A stretch of 64,000 bases of DNA from Rhizobium sp. Q54. GTDB taxonomy: Bacteria; Pseudomonadota; Alphaproteobacteria; Reyranellales; Reyranellaceae. Below are positions 27,123 through 35,835 of the stretch, one piece after another; the stretch's first letter is position 1, and the number at the start of each line of letters is the position of its first letter. Under the pieces are notes generated by a model, which worked only from the letters and a program-made list of their open reading frames with translations, was not told the origin of the DNA and ran no database searches. The stretch lies in the NCBI GenBank assembly GCA_945903635.1, contig CAMDOT010000004.1, forward strand, positions 1 to 64,000, written 5' to 3'. The translations under genes were made by a program, and so were the position numbers.

Positions 27123-28151
27123 ATGTGCCAGATGCACAGCCCCGTGCCGCCGACGTCCTTTGGCGAGCCGACGCCACCGCCATTCAATAGCGCTCTCGCG
27201 CTCTATCCGACCCTTAACAGCGACAGTCAGCAGACGTCGCCCTCGCAATCCGACCCAAACCTTCATCTCGCAGGCCTTCTCGTGCCGGGCGCGGCCGAAG
27301 CATTCGGAAGAGTGTGGACTTCCAAGGTGCCGAAGGAATTCATGGCGCCGGAGCTACCGCCGATCCTTCTCCCGCCTGGGTCGAGATTTGCGCCGATCCT
27401 AACGCGCCCCATCGGACCGGCTCCCGCCCGGCCCGCGCCCATCGGCGGCCCGCTCTTCAAGCCGGTCAATCCGAACGCCAACCAGGCCAGCCCACCACCT
27501 TTTCCAGCACCGCCGCAGGCCGGCCCGACACTTTCACCGCCTTCCAAGCCACCCCTACCTCTCGAGCCCGAAAAGATCTTGCCCGACAACATCGCGAAAC
27601 CCGGCGGCCAGATCGTCGGTGGCGGCTTTTCGATCCCGAAGGACCCGCATGCGCCGCTACCCGGATTCTCGCCCCCTGACGACGACGATCCGGCCCGCGC
27701 GCTCGTGCTGGAAATGGAGGTCAGCAGAGCCCGCCCCCTAGAGAATGGCAAATATAAGCTGGTTCCGAAGACCCTCGAACAGCTCGTCGAGTATGATGCC
27801 CGCTTCGGAAAGATGGACGAGATTTATCAAGAGGCCGGACGATTGGTGACCAAGAGTGGTGGGGCAGCTTTGGGCACCGAATGGCACCATCTCGCCAAGG
27901 AGATCGCAGAGAAATACGGGGCTGAAGGGATTCGAGCGGAGGTCAGCTACGCCAAAGGCGACGAAGAAACTTATGGCAAGAAGGACACCGCACGAGTTGA
28001 TCTGGTCTGGACGCACAAGGATGGCACGATCGTAATTGTCGATCTTAAGACCGGCGGCGCGAGACTTAGTGCTGCCCAGATCAAGAAAATCGTGGAAAAT
28101 GTCGGCGGTGAAAAGGACGCAAGAGTGCTCGTGTATCAATACAAACCATGA
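27123..28151 (+). CDS. proline-rich protein with C-terminal PD-(D/E)XK nuclease-like domain (candidate toxin)
   Basis: I do not recognise the full 342-aa protein. Residues 1-190 are low-complexity and very proline-rich with no signal peptide or membrane helix. Residues ~205-342 form a compact domain: a helix with Glu253 (TEWHHLAKEIAEKYG), then ARVDLVW (Asp293) and IVIVDLKTGGARLS (Asp307, Lys309). That is the PD-(D/E)XK restriction-nuclease motif as seen in polymorphic toxins. Its stop overlaps the next gene by 4 nt (ATGA). It has a GGAG ribosome site. The layout (variable linker, C-terminal nuclease, small coupled partner) is that of an effector with immunity. Confidence 0.7.
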   Translation: MCQMHSPVPPTSFGEPTPPPFNSALALYPTLNSDSQQTSPSQSDPNLHLAGLLVPGAAEAFGRVWTSKVPKEFMAPELPPILLPPGSRFAPILTRPIGPAPARPAPIGGPLFKPVNPNANQASPPPFPAPPQAGPTLSPPSKPPLPLEPEKILPDNIAKPGGQIVGGGFSIPKDPHAPLPGFSPPDDDDPARALVLEMEVSRARPLENGKYKLVPKTLEQLVEYDARFGKMDEIYQEAGRLVTKSGGAALGTEWHHLAKEIAEKYGAEGIRAEVSYAKGDEETYGKKDTARVDLVWTHKDGTIVIVDLKTGGARLSAAQIKKIVENVGGEKDARVLVYQYKP

Positions 28152-28780
28152 CGACTGCTGCTGACATCAAACGGATCACCCGGCTCGTGCGAGAGCGCGA
28201 GCCGCGGTTGATCCTTTTCAAGCGCATGCTGATCCTTCCGCCAGTCGGGCACTACGTGCGCGGCTTCTACCTCGATCAGACAAGTGGGAAAGACATGTTC
28301 CGGCCTTCGTATCTGGTACAGCCGCTCTACAGGCCCAGGACAAACTGGGCCCTTGGATATGGCGACAGATTCACGGCTGCCCCTCAATATGGCCTCTTCT
28401 CGATCGAGGATCCTGGGACCGAGCATCAACTCGTTGAACTTCTCCTTGGCGAAGGGATGCGGCGGATCGAACATGTCGATAGCCCAGAAGCTTTTCTTGA
28501 ATATTCGAAGACTCTGGAGCCTCGGCGAACGGGCGGAGACTGGCATGTTTTCCATACGCTCGCCCTTCTGGGACGCCTCGACGAAGCCCGTGTCGCAGGC
28601 GAACGCTCTATGGAAAAGTACTACCGCGCCGAGTGGGACCATTGCCGCCAATCGCGTAGTCTCCTGCACACACTGGACGTCGGCCAGGAACGTGTAGATC
28701 GCGTCCTGAGAAAATGGGAACAGCAGGTGGTAACGGAACTTAAACTCGAACCCTACTGGCAATCGCCCTGGCCGTCTTAG
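28148..28780 (+). CDS. candidate immunity protein for the upstream nuclease
   Basis: The 210-aa soluble protein has no domain I can name. Its ATG overlaps the stop of the nuclease gene by 4 nt, so the two are translationally coupled, as in toxin-immunity pairs. It has no signal peptide, consistent with neutralising a nuclease in the cytoplasm. The fold looks mixed alpha/beta with an aromatic- and Arg-rich N-terminal half and a helical C-terminus (RSLLHTLDVGQERVDRVLRKWEQQV). Its stop abuts the stop of the converging acyl-CoA synthetase. The immunity role is inferred from position only. Confidence 0.55.
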   Translation: MTTAADIKRITRLVREREPRLILFKRMLILPPVGHYVRGFYLDQTSGKDMFRPSYLVQPLYRPRTNWALGYGDRFTAAPQYGLFSIEDPGTEHQLVELLLGEGMRRIEHVDSPEAFLEYSKTLEPRRTGGDWHVFHTLALLGRLDEARVAGERSMEKYYRAEWDHCRQSRSLLHTLDVGQERVDRVLRKWEQQVVTELKLEPYWQSPWPS

Positions 28781-30346
28781 CTACCCGACCTGACGCGCCT
28801 GCCCGGCCCAGTACTTCGCCCGCAGCATCTTCTTGTCGACCTTGCCGACGGCAGTGAGCGGCAGGCTGTCGACGATCTCGATCTGCTTGGGCGCATGCGG
28901 CGAGCCCTTGCGGTCCTTCACGAGTTGCATCAGCGCTTCGGGTGACGGCGTGCAGCCGACCCTGGCGACGATCAGAGCGGCGACGGCCTCGCCCCACTTC
29001 TCATGCGGCACACCGAACACGGCGGCCATCGCAACGTCGGGATGCGAGGACAGCACATCCTCCACTTCGCGCGGAAAGATGTTGAAGCCGCCCGAGACGA
29101 TCATGTCCTTCTTGCGATCGACGATATAGAGGTAGCCGCGCTCGTCGGCTCGGGCGATGTCGCCGGTGTGCAGCCAGCCACCTTTGAGAGTCTCGGCCGT
29201 CTGCTCCGGTCGCTTCCAGTACTGTTCCATGGCATGCGGCGCGCGCACGCAGATCTCACCCGCCTCGCCCGGCTCCACTTCATTGTTGTCTTCGTCGCGC
29301 AGGGTCACGCTGCACGAGGCGATGGGAAAGCCGCAGGAGGCGAACAGCTCGGGCCGCCTCGTATCATGGTCGGCTTTCCTGAGGACGCTCACCGGATAGC
29401 ACTCGGTCTGGCCGTAGAGCTGGCTAAAAACCGGGCCAATGCGCTCCAGTCCCTCGACCAGCCGCGTTGGCGACATCGGCGAGGCGCCGTAGAGGATCAG
29501 CTCCAGCGAGGAGAGATCGGTCTTGTCCAGTTTGGGATGATCGAGCAGCACATAGACCATCGTGGGCACGAGCAGGGTGAAGTTGATCTTCTCGCGCTCC
29601 AGGGTGTCTAGGAACCGCTCGGGATCAAACCCCTTCATGAGATGGACCGTGCCGCCCTTGAGCAGCGCCGGAACGACCTTCGTACCGGCAACATGGGTGA
29701 TCGGCGCGGCGGCAAGGTAGCGCGGCGTCTCGGGAAATTCGAAATCGGCCGCCACCGCGGTCGTCATGGCGGCTGTCGAACGGTGGCGGCGGATCGCGCC
29801 CTTGGACTTGCCCGTGGTGCCGCCGGTGTAGTTGATGACGGCATAATCGTTCGGCGTCGCGAGATTGACCGCACTCGCCTCGCCGATCCGTTCGGCCGCC
29901 GCTATCAGGTCTCGACCAAAGTCCGCCTTGCCCATGGTCAGCACGACTTTTAGCCGATCCGCCGCCTTGGCGGCGATTTCACCACCGCGCTGGGCGTGTG
30001 TCCGGGCATCGACGATCAGCCCACTCACTTCGGCATCCTCGATGACGTCGAGATGATCATCGAGAGCGCCCAGCGGATGCAGCCAGGTGGTAACCAAGCC
30101 CAGTCCGCTGGCCGCAACACCAGCGCACCAGGTCTCGGCATTGTTGGCGCTCAGGAACGCCACCGTCTGGCCCTTCTTCAAGCCGGCCGCCGCCATCGCC
30201 GCCTGCAGGCGGCCGATCAGCGCCAGCGCGCCGAGGTAGGTGAGGCTGCCGCCGTCCCACACGAAGGCCCGGCGCTCGGGAAAGCGCGCCAGGGCACGCA
30301 GGATCATGTCGGTGCCGGTCGGGGCCTCGGTGATGGCGTCATGCAT
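28781..30346 (-). CDS. AMP-dependent acyl-CoA synthetase
   Basis: The 521-aa adenylate-forming enzyme activates a carboxylic acid to its CoA thioester. The P-loop-like motif is YTGGTTGKSKG at about residue 175. The A5 segment LYGQTECYPVS, the hinge TGDIARADERGYLYIVDRKKDMI and the C-terminal catalytic Lys motif (LPLTAVGKVDKKML) are all present. The start is 4 nt after puuE, so it is in the same transcript. The acid could be a product of the neighbouring catabolic pathway; sequence does not specify chain length. Confidence 0.92.
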   Translation of the reverse strand: MHDAITEAPTGTDMILRALARFPERRAFVWDGGSLTYLGALALIGRLQAAMAAAGLKKGQTVAFLSANNAETWCAGVAASGLGLVTTWLHPLGALDDHLDVIEDAEVSGLIVDARTHAQRGGEIAAKAADRLKVVLTMGKADFGRDLIAAAERIGEASAVNLATPNDYAVINYTGGTTGKSKGAIRRHRSTAAMTTAVAADFEFPETPRYLAAAPITHVAGTKVVPALLKGGTVHLMKGFDPERFLDTLEREKINFTLLVPTMVYVLLDHPKLDKTDLSSLELILYGASPMSPTRLVEGLERIGPVFSQLYGQTECYPVSVLRKADHDTRRPELFASCGFPIASCSVTLRDEDNNEVEPGEAGEICVRAPHAMEQYWKRPEQTAETLKGGWLHTGDIARADERGYLYIVDRKKDMIVSGGFNIFPREVEDVLSSHPDVAMAAVFGVPHEKWGEAVAALIVARVGCTPSPEALMQLVKDRKGSPHAPKQIEIVDSLPLTAVGKVDKKMLRAKYWAGQARQVG

Positions 30347-30350
30347 CGGA

Positions 30351-31262
30351 TCAACCCCGCGCCGGATGCACTTTCATCCAGTGCCGTGCGATCTCCTCGC
30401 GCGTGGCCACCCAGACCTTGGGCTTGGACGCGACATAGTCGAGGAAGCGCGCCAGCGTCGCGGCGCGGCTCGGCCGGCCGGCGAGACGGCAGTGCAGCCC
30501 GATCGACATCATCTTCGGCGCGCGCGATCCCTCGTCGTAAAGGACATCGAAACTGTCCTTCATCGCCTGCAGCCAGCCGTCGCCCGCGGTGTAGCCCGGC
30601 GCCACGGCGAATTTCATGTCGTTCACTTCCAGCGTGTAGGGAATGATGAGGTGCGGCGTTTCGTCGACGCTGACCCAGTAGGGCAGGTCGTCGGCATAGG
30701 AATCGCTCGAGTAGAGGAAGCCACCATGCTTGATTACGGCCGACAGCGTGTTCATGCCGAAACGGCCGGTGTACCAGCCGACCGGCGGCTTGCCCGCGGT
30801 GTCGGCGATGGCTTTCACCGCACGCTGGATGTGCAGCAGTTCCTGCTCGAGGGTGAAATCCTTGTAATTGATCCAGCGCCAGCCGTGGCTCGCCACTTCG
30901 TGGCCGGCGGCGGCCATCGCCTTGCCGACAATCGGATTGAGCTCCAAGGCTCGGCCGACCGACCATGACGTGAAGCGCATATTGCGCTCGGCAAACAGCC
31001 GCAGGATACGCCAGAAGCCGGCACGACTGCCGTATTCGTACATCGACTCGATGCTGAGATCGCGCCCGCCCTGGATCGGGACGCCACCCGGCGTCTCCGA
31101 CAGGAACGTCTCGGAAGCGGCGTCGCCGTTCAGGATATTGTTCTCGCCGCCCTCCTCGTAGTTCAGCACGAAGCTGACGGCGATCCGCGCCTCGCCGGGC
31201 CACTGCGGGTCGGGGGGATTGGGACCATAGCCGAACAGATCGCGATCGAGATGATTGTGCAT
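30351..31262 (-). CDS. puuE: allantoinase PuuE (polysaccharide-deacetylase-like)
   Basis: Metal-independent-type allantoinase that opens allantoin to allantoate in purine breakdown; fold of the polysaccharide deacetylase family. Diagnostic text includes FGYGPNPPDPQWPGEARIAVSFVLNYEEGGEN, SIESMYEYGSRAGFWRILRLF, and ASHGWRWINY. I use the ATG at 31262 (MHNHLDRDLFGYG) because GGGAG lies 8 nt upstream, giving 303 aa; an ATG at 31301 would add 13 residues. It is divergent from the allantoate-amidohydrolase-like gene, which catalyses the next step. Confidence 0.9.
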   Translation of the reverse strand: MHNHLDRDLFGYGPNPPDPQWPGEARIAVSFVLNYEEGGENNILNGDAASETFLSETPGGVPIQGGRDLSIESMYEYGSRAGFWRILRLFAERNMRFTSWSVGRALELNPIVGKAMAAAGHEVASHGWRWINYKDFTLEQELLHIQRAVKAIADTAGKPPVGWYTGRFGMNTLSAVIKHGGFLYSSDSYADDLPYWVSVDETPHLIIPYTLEVNDMKFAVAPGYTAGDGWLQAMKDSFDVLYDEGSRAPKMMSIGLHCRLAGRPSRAATLARFLDYVASKPKVWVATREEIARHWMKVHPARG

Positions 31263-31360
31263 GACGCGGGCTCCCGGAAACGCCAACGATTGAAACGCCA
31301 ACGATTGAAGATCGACTATGCCGCCGCTATAGCTCGCGCGACAAGCTTCGAGGAGGCGAT

Positions 31361-32602
31361 ATGAGTGTGGCCGGCGCGGTGCGCGAGGACCGTCTGTGGC
31401 AGCGGCACGCCGACATGGCGAAGCTGGGCGGCACGCCCAAGGGTGGCGTCAACCGCCAGGCCCTGTCGGCTGAAGACGCCGCGGCAAGAAACCTGCTGGG
31501 CGCCTGGGCCAAGGCCCGCGGCTTCGCCACCTTCACCGACACCATCGGCAATCTTTTCGTGCGCCGCGAGGGTACGGATACCAAGGCGCTGCCGGTGCTG
31601 AGCGGCTCGCACATGGACAGCCAGCCGACAGGCGGTCGCTTCGACGGCATGTACGGCGTGCTGGCGGCCTTCGAGGCGCTGGAAGCGCTGGAGGATGCCG
31701 GCGTGAAGACCCGGCGGCCGGTCATGGCCGTCGCCTGGACCAACGAGGAGGGCTCGCGCTTCCAGCCCGGCGCCATGGGCTCGGCGGTGTTCGCGGGCCA
31801 CAACAAGCTCGATGAAATGCTTCAGGTGAAGGATTGGAAAGGCGTCGTGCTGAAGGACGCGCTGGCCGAGACCTTGAAGGCGGCACCGGCGCCGCTGCAC
31901 GACGGCCCACCCGGCTTCCCGCTCGATTTCTACGTCGAGGCGCATATCGAGCAGGGCCCGCGGCTGGAGAACGAGAAGAAGACCATCGGCGTCGTGACCG
32001 CCATCCAGGGCAGCCGCCGCTACATCGTCGAGACAATCGGCGAGGAGGCACATGCCGGCACGACGCCGCGCGCCGCCCGCAAGGATGCCTTCAAGGCGGC
32101 GCTGCGCATCGCGCAGGCGATGTACGAGGCCACGACCGACAAGGACGACACGCTGCGCTTCACCATCGGCCGCGTCGACGTCCTGCCCGGCTCGCCCAAC
32201 ACGGTGCCGGGCCAGGCGGTCTTCACCATCGACATGCGCCATCCTGACGACTCGGTGCTGGAAGCGCACGAAGCCAAGCTGGCGGCGATCGTCGCCACTC
32301 ATGCCGCGCCCTGCTTGGCCGGGATCAAGCGCGTGACGGCTGTGCCGCCGACAATCTTCGATTCCCAGGTGATCGACCTTGTGCGCGCGAAGGCAAATGC
32401 CTTGAAGCTCGCCAACATGGACATGCCTTCGGGCGCCGGCCACGACGCCATGCACATCGCCAAGCTCTGCCCCGCCGGCATGATCTTCGTGCCCTGCGAG
32501 CGCGGCATCAGCCACAATGAGGCCGAGAATGCCACGCCCCAGGACCTCGCCGCCGGTGCGCGCGTGCTGGCCGAAGTGCTGGCTGACCTCGCGAACCGTT
32601 AA
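31361..32602 (+). CDS. allantoate amidohydrolase / N-carbamoyl-L-amino-acid hydrolase family
   Basis: The 413-aa M20-fold zinc hydrolase belongs to the AllC/HyuC/beta-ureidopropionase group. Metal and substrate motifs are GSHMDSQPTGGRFDGMYGVL, WTNEEGSRFQPGAMGS, and HIEQGPRLENEKKTIGVV. A C-terminal SGAGHDAMHIAKLCPAGMIFVPCERGISHNEAE holds the last His. The ATG has a GAGGAGG site. Divergent to puuE, it most likely hydrolyses allantoate to ureidoglycine and ammonia, though carbamoyl-amino acid hydrolysis cannot be excluded. Confidence 0.9.
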   Translation: MSVAGAVREDRLWQRHADMAKLGGTPKGGVNRQALSAEDAAARNLLGAWAKARGFATFTDTIGNLFVRREGTDTKALPVLSGSHMDSQPTGGRFDGMYGVLAAFEALEALEDAGVKTRRPVMAVAWTNEEGSRFQPGAMGSAVFAGHNKLDEMLQVKDWKGVVLKDALAETLKAAPAPLHDGPPGFPLDFYVEAHIEQGPRLENEKKTIGVVTAIQGSRRYIVETIGEEAHAGTTPRAARKDAFKAALRIAQAMYEATTDKDDTLRFTIGRVDVLPGSPNTVPGQAVFTIDMRHPDDSVLEAHEAKLAAIVATHAAPCLAGIKRVTAVPPTIFDSQVIDLVRAKANALKLANMDMPSGAGHDAMHIAKLCPAGMIFVPCERGISHNEAENATPQDLAAGARVLAEVLADLANR

Positions 32603-32615
32603 GGAACAAGAAAAC

Positions 32616-33770
32616 ATGTCGAAGAAGATGCAGACCGAACTCGTCGCGATCCTCACCGACCTGATCGCGCTCCCGAGCCCTTATCCACCCGGCACTTCCG
32701 TGGAAATTTGCGCCTATGCGGCCAAGCGCCTGAAGAAGGCAGGCTACAAGGTCGAGACCGCGACCAAGACCAAGGGCGTCGACAATGTCGTGGCGCGGAT
32801 GAAGGGCAAGACCAAAGGCCCGGTCATCGCCTTCAACGCCCATGTCGACACGGTGGGCGTAGGCGAGCGCGCCAACTGGAAGAGTGATCCCTACAAGGCC
32901 TTGGTCAAGGGCGGCCTCGTCTACGGGCTCGGCGCCGGCAACTGCAAGGGCAGCATGGCGGTGCAGATCTGGCTCGCCGAGGAGATCGCCCGCCGCGGCG
33001 GCCCGGCCAAGGGCGAGCTGATCTTCACCTTCGTGGCGGATGAAGAGAATCTCGGGCCCGACGGCATGGAATTCCTGCGCAAGTCCGGCCGCGTGCGGCC
33101 CGACGCGCTGATCCTGGGTGCGCAGACCGAGAACAACCTGATCGTGGCTGAACGTGGCGTGATGTGGGCGCGCCTCACCACCAAGGGCCGCGCCGCCCAT
33201 GCCGGCAATCCTGCCGCCGGCGACAACGCCATCCTGCGCATGGTGCGCCTCGTGGGGGCGCTCAGTTCCTACTACGACAAGGCGCTGGCGCGGCGCGTGT
33301 CGGGCGCCATGAAGTCGACCGTGAACGTCGGCATGTTCCACGGCGGCCACAACACCAACGTCGTGCCGTCGGCCTGCACCGTCGAGATCGACCGCCGCCT
33401 GCTGCCGAACGAGAAGGTGAAGGACGCCTTCAAGGAGCTGAAGAGCGTGATCGACGGCGTGCGCGAGCCAAAGGGCACCTATTCCGTCGAATTCCTGACC
33501 GGCACCAACGGCTTCTTCGCGCCCGAGAACGGCGCCGCCGTCGGCGCCTTCGAGGCGGCCGTGAAGGCGCAGACCGGCCGCAAGGTGAAGTTCCTCAACG
33601 CGACAGGCGTGAGCGACGGCCGCTACTACGCCGACGACGCCATAGAAATCATCAACTTCGGCCCGGGCTCTGGCGCCCAGGGCCACGCCGCCAACGAGAG
33701 CGTACCCATCGCCTCGATGGTGGAGTCGGCGCACATCCAGATGGATGTGGTGAAGCGGCTGCTGGGCTGA
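32616..33770 (+). CDS. M20-family metallopeptidase (ArgE/DapE-like)
   Basis: The 384-aa di-zinc amidohydrolase has FNAHVDTVGVG (first His/Asp), GLGAGNCKGSMAVQ (bridging Asp replaced by Asn-Cys), FTFVADEENLGPDG (catalytic Glu pair) and the C-terminal GPGSGAQGHAANESV (His). ArgE, DapE and carboxypeptidase-like relatives share the fold. The dinuclear site in family members usually has an Asp in GxxDxKG; here that loop reads AGNCKG, which is unusual. It follows the allantoate hydrolase gene by 13 nt. Confidence 0.85.
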   Translation: MSKKMQTELVAILTDLIALPSPYPPGTSVEICAYAAKRLKKAGYKVETATKTKGVDNVVARMKGKTKGPVIAFNAHVDTVGVGERANWKSDPYKALVKGGLVYGLGAGNCKGSMAVQIWLAEEIARRGGPAKGELIFTFVADEENLGPDGMEFLRKSGRVRPDALILGAQTENNLIVAERGVMWARLTTKGRAAHAGNPAAGDNAILRMVRLVGALSSYYDKALARRVSGAMKSTVNVGMFHGGHNTNVVPSACTVEIDRRLLPNEKVKDAFKELKSVIDGVREPKGTYSVEFLTGTNGFFAPENGAAVGAFEAAVKAQTGRKVKFLNATGVSDGRYYADDAIEIINFGPGSGAQGHAANESVPIASMVESAHIQMDVVKRLLG

Positions 33771-33797
33771 TTGCCTGAAGGAAAAAGTACACCGCGA

Positions 33798-34316
33798 CTA
33801 GAGATACCCGCTTGTCTTCAACTTCTCGACGACTTGGCTCACAAAATCCTGCGGATTCTTCGATCTCAAGCGATAGTGAAATTTGGCGAGAGGCACCCTG
33901 CCAGTGCCACGATAGAGTGTGCCTCTCAAGACGACCGACATCACGCTGACGCTTCCGCGAGACCCCGACTGGCCTTCGACCACATCGATCTCGAGCCTGT
34001 ATGTCGGATTGAAATTTTCGATCGCCGCTTTCTGATCGTCGCTACGCGCGAGTTCCAGCCGACTGGCGCGGCCCGCCTCCACCACGACCTTATAAGGCCC
34101 TAGCGCTGTGGTGAATGCGGTCGAAACGCTTTGCCCGTCGAGGACGTTGTCATCGGGAGGGAGCCACAGCAATAAGCGCTGCATTCTCGCCGGTGGCGCC
34201 GTCGCCGGTGATGGCTCGTAAATAAACGTGGGATCCGAAGTAACACACGCCGCCAGAACGACACCGCTCGATGCCAGGAGAAACAGGCGCCTCGACACGG
34301 AAGGTTGCCACGACAT
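33798..34316 (-). CDS. hypothetical lipoprotein, second of a paralogous pair
   Basis: The 172-aa exported lipoprotein has a signal peptide with Arg-Arg at the start and lipobox LAAC (Cys about residue 24). The mature part is beta-rich and ends KLKTSGYL. The upstream gene's product ends KLREDGLL and has the same overall plan (lipobox, then an oligomer-like beta sheet, then a C-terminal helix), so they look like diverged duplicates. The ATG overlaps the upstream stop as TGATG, giving tight translational coupling. I do not know the family; it resembles DUF-type envelope lipoproteins. Confidence 0.75.
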   Translation of the reverse strand: MSWQPSVSRRLFLLASSGVVLAACVTSDPTFIYEPSPATAPPARMQRLLLWLPPDDNVLDGQSVSTAFTTALGPYKVVVEAGRASRLELARSDDQKAAIENFNPTYRLEIDVVEGQSGSRGSVSVMSVVLRGTLYRGTGRVPLAKFHYRLRSKNPQDFVSQVVEKLKTSGYL

Positions 34317-34885
34317 CAAAGAAGTCCGTCCTCTCTCAGTTTTGCGGTCAGGCTATCGACATAGCGATCAGCAGCAGCCGGGCGCTGGTCCTCCATGAAA
34401 GGATATTTGGTGGCGCTTTTCCAAAAATCCGGCAGCTGGGTTGAAGCGCGCCAAATGCGTTTGCGCGCGGCGGCATCATAAAGGGTTGCCTCGATTTCGT
34501 ACTCATTGACGAAGTCATTCCGGAACTTGACCCTACTCGTCTGCAGGTAGAGGAACTGGCCAGCTCGAAAACGGGCGTTGGCGGCCGTGATCAGCTGACC
34601 TCCATTGTCCGCCGCTCCATCCACATCGACGATCTCGATCGCGATCCCGATCGGCGGCCACTTCGCCTCGAAGCTTCGCTTCAGTTCCTCTACCTGGAGG
34701 AGCGACATACTCTGGCCTTCCGTCATCTTGACTCTGCGGACTGATATCGCGATCAATACGCGCCGCAATTTCTGCTGAGATCCGGCAGCGACATTCGACT
34801 CAGTGATGGCCTTCTGCTCAGGCGTGCATCCGGCAAGCATCGCACCCATCCCGAGCGAAGCCTCACGCCGTCCCAGACTTTTCAT
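34316..34885 (-). CDS. hypothetical lipoprotein, first of a paralogous pair
   Basis: The 189-aa exported lipoprotein starts at the ATG at 34885 (GGGAGAG upstream); a GTG at 34903 is the alternative. The lipobox is LAGC (GAMLAGC). The mature domain has alternating beta and charged segments (RRVLIAISVRRVKMTEGQ, LYLQTSRVKFRNDFVNEYEIEATLYDAAARKRIWRAS) and ends with a helix (ADRYVDSLTAKLREDGLL). It is translationally coupled to the paralog downstream. Likely an outer-membrane-associated component of unknown role. Confidence 0.75.
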   Translation of the reverse strand: MKSLGRREASLGMGAMLAGCTPEQKAITESNVAAGSQQKLRRVLIAISVRRVKMTEGQSMSLLQVEELKRSFEAKWPPIGIAIEIVDVDGAADNGGQLITAANARFRAGQFLYLQTSRVKFRNDFVNEYEIEATLYDAAARKRIWRASTQLPDFWKSATKYPFMEDQRPAAADRYVDSLTAKLREDGLL

Positions 34886-35041
34886 TCCGCTTTCTCTCCC
34901 CACTCACGCCAGCGTAGCAGAAACGATTCAGGGTATGCGACCGACGATTGCGCATGGCAGCGATGGGAACCGGTTACGTCGTCTTCCCGCCTTTGCGCCT
35001 CGGCACGGCGCGTGGCACGCTGCGGGCAGGGAGAAAACAGC

Positions 35042-35788
35042 ATGCCGTTCTACGAAAAAGGTGACGTTCGCATCCACTACGAGGAAGCCGGATCAGGCTT
35101 GCCGCTGCTGATCATTCCGGGCGGTGGACTGAACTCGACGATCGGCGGCCTCGACAAGACGCACCCGTTCAGCGCGATGAAGGAATTCAGCGACTCGTTC
35201 CGCTGCGTCGTCGCCGACCTGCGCAACGCCAATGGCGGCCAGTCGACGGGCCCACTCGAGATCGAGCAGACATGGGATGCCTTCACCGACGACCACGTCG
35301 GCCTGATGGACCATCTCGGCGCCAAGAAGTTCATGGTATTGGGCTACTGCATCGGCCAACCGCTCATCTGGAACCTGATCAAGCGCGTGGGCGACCGTGT
35401 GATCGCCGCCGTGCTGACGCAGCCCTCGGGCTTCCGCCCCGAGCTGCCAACGCAATTCTACGACAACAACATGAAGGGCTGGGGGCCCGAGTTCGCGAAG
35501 AAGCGGCCCGTGTACACGATGGAACAGGTGAGCCAGTTCCTCACCAACATGTATACGAAGAAGGGCGACTTCGTGTTCACCGTGCCGCGCGACTTTGTGA
35601 AGGACTGCAAGACGCCGATCCTGGTCGCCCCCGACGACAGCCCACCCCACCCCTACAAGGTCGCGATGGAAGTGGCGATGCTGTCACCCAACGCGCAAGT
35701 CACGCTCTATCCGTGGAAGGACACGCCGGACAAGGTCCCGCTGGCGGTGCGCCACATCCGGATGTTCCTGAACGCGCACGGGGCGTAG
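35042..35788 (+). CDS. alpha/beta hydrolase with cysteine at the nucleophile elbow
   Basis: The 248-aa cytoplasmic alpha/beta hydrolase starts at the ATG at 35042 with GGGAG upstream. The oxyanion-hole region LLIIPGGGLNST and the nucleophile elbow MVLGYCIGQP are clear. The elbow reads Gly-Tyr-Cys-Ile-Gly, a GxCxG rather than GxSxG, so a Cys nucleophile is implied, as in dienelactone hydrolase. The acid residue probably lies in LVAPDDSPPHPYK and the His in the C-terminal VRHIRMFLNAHG. The substrate is unknown. It is monocistronic. Confidence 0.82.
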   Translation: MPFYEKGDVRIHYEEAGSGLPLLIIPGGGLNSTIGGLDKTHPFSAMKEFSDSFRCVVADLRNANGGQSTGPLEIEQTWDAFTDDHVGLMDHLGAKKFMVLGYCIGQPLIWNLIKRVGDRVIAAVLTQPSGFRPELPTQFYDNNMKGWGPEFAKKRPVYTMEQVSQFLTNMYTKKGDFVFTVPRDFVKDCKTPILVAPDDSPPHPYKVAMEVAMLSPNAQVTLYPWKDTPDKVPLAVRHIRMFLNAHGA

Positions 35789-35835
35789 CGGGACCACGCC
35801 CCCAGAATAGATAGAGTTATCGCATAAGACTTAAG

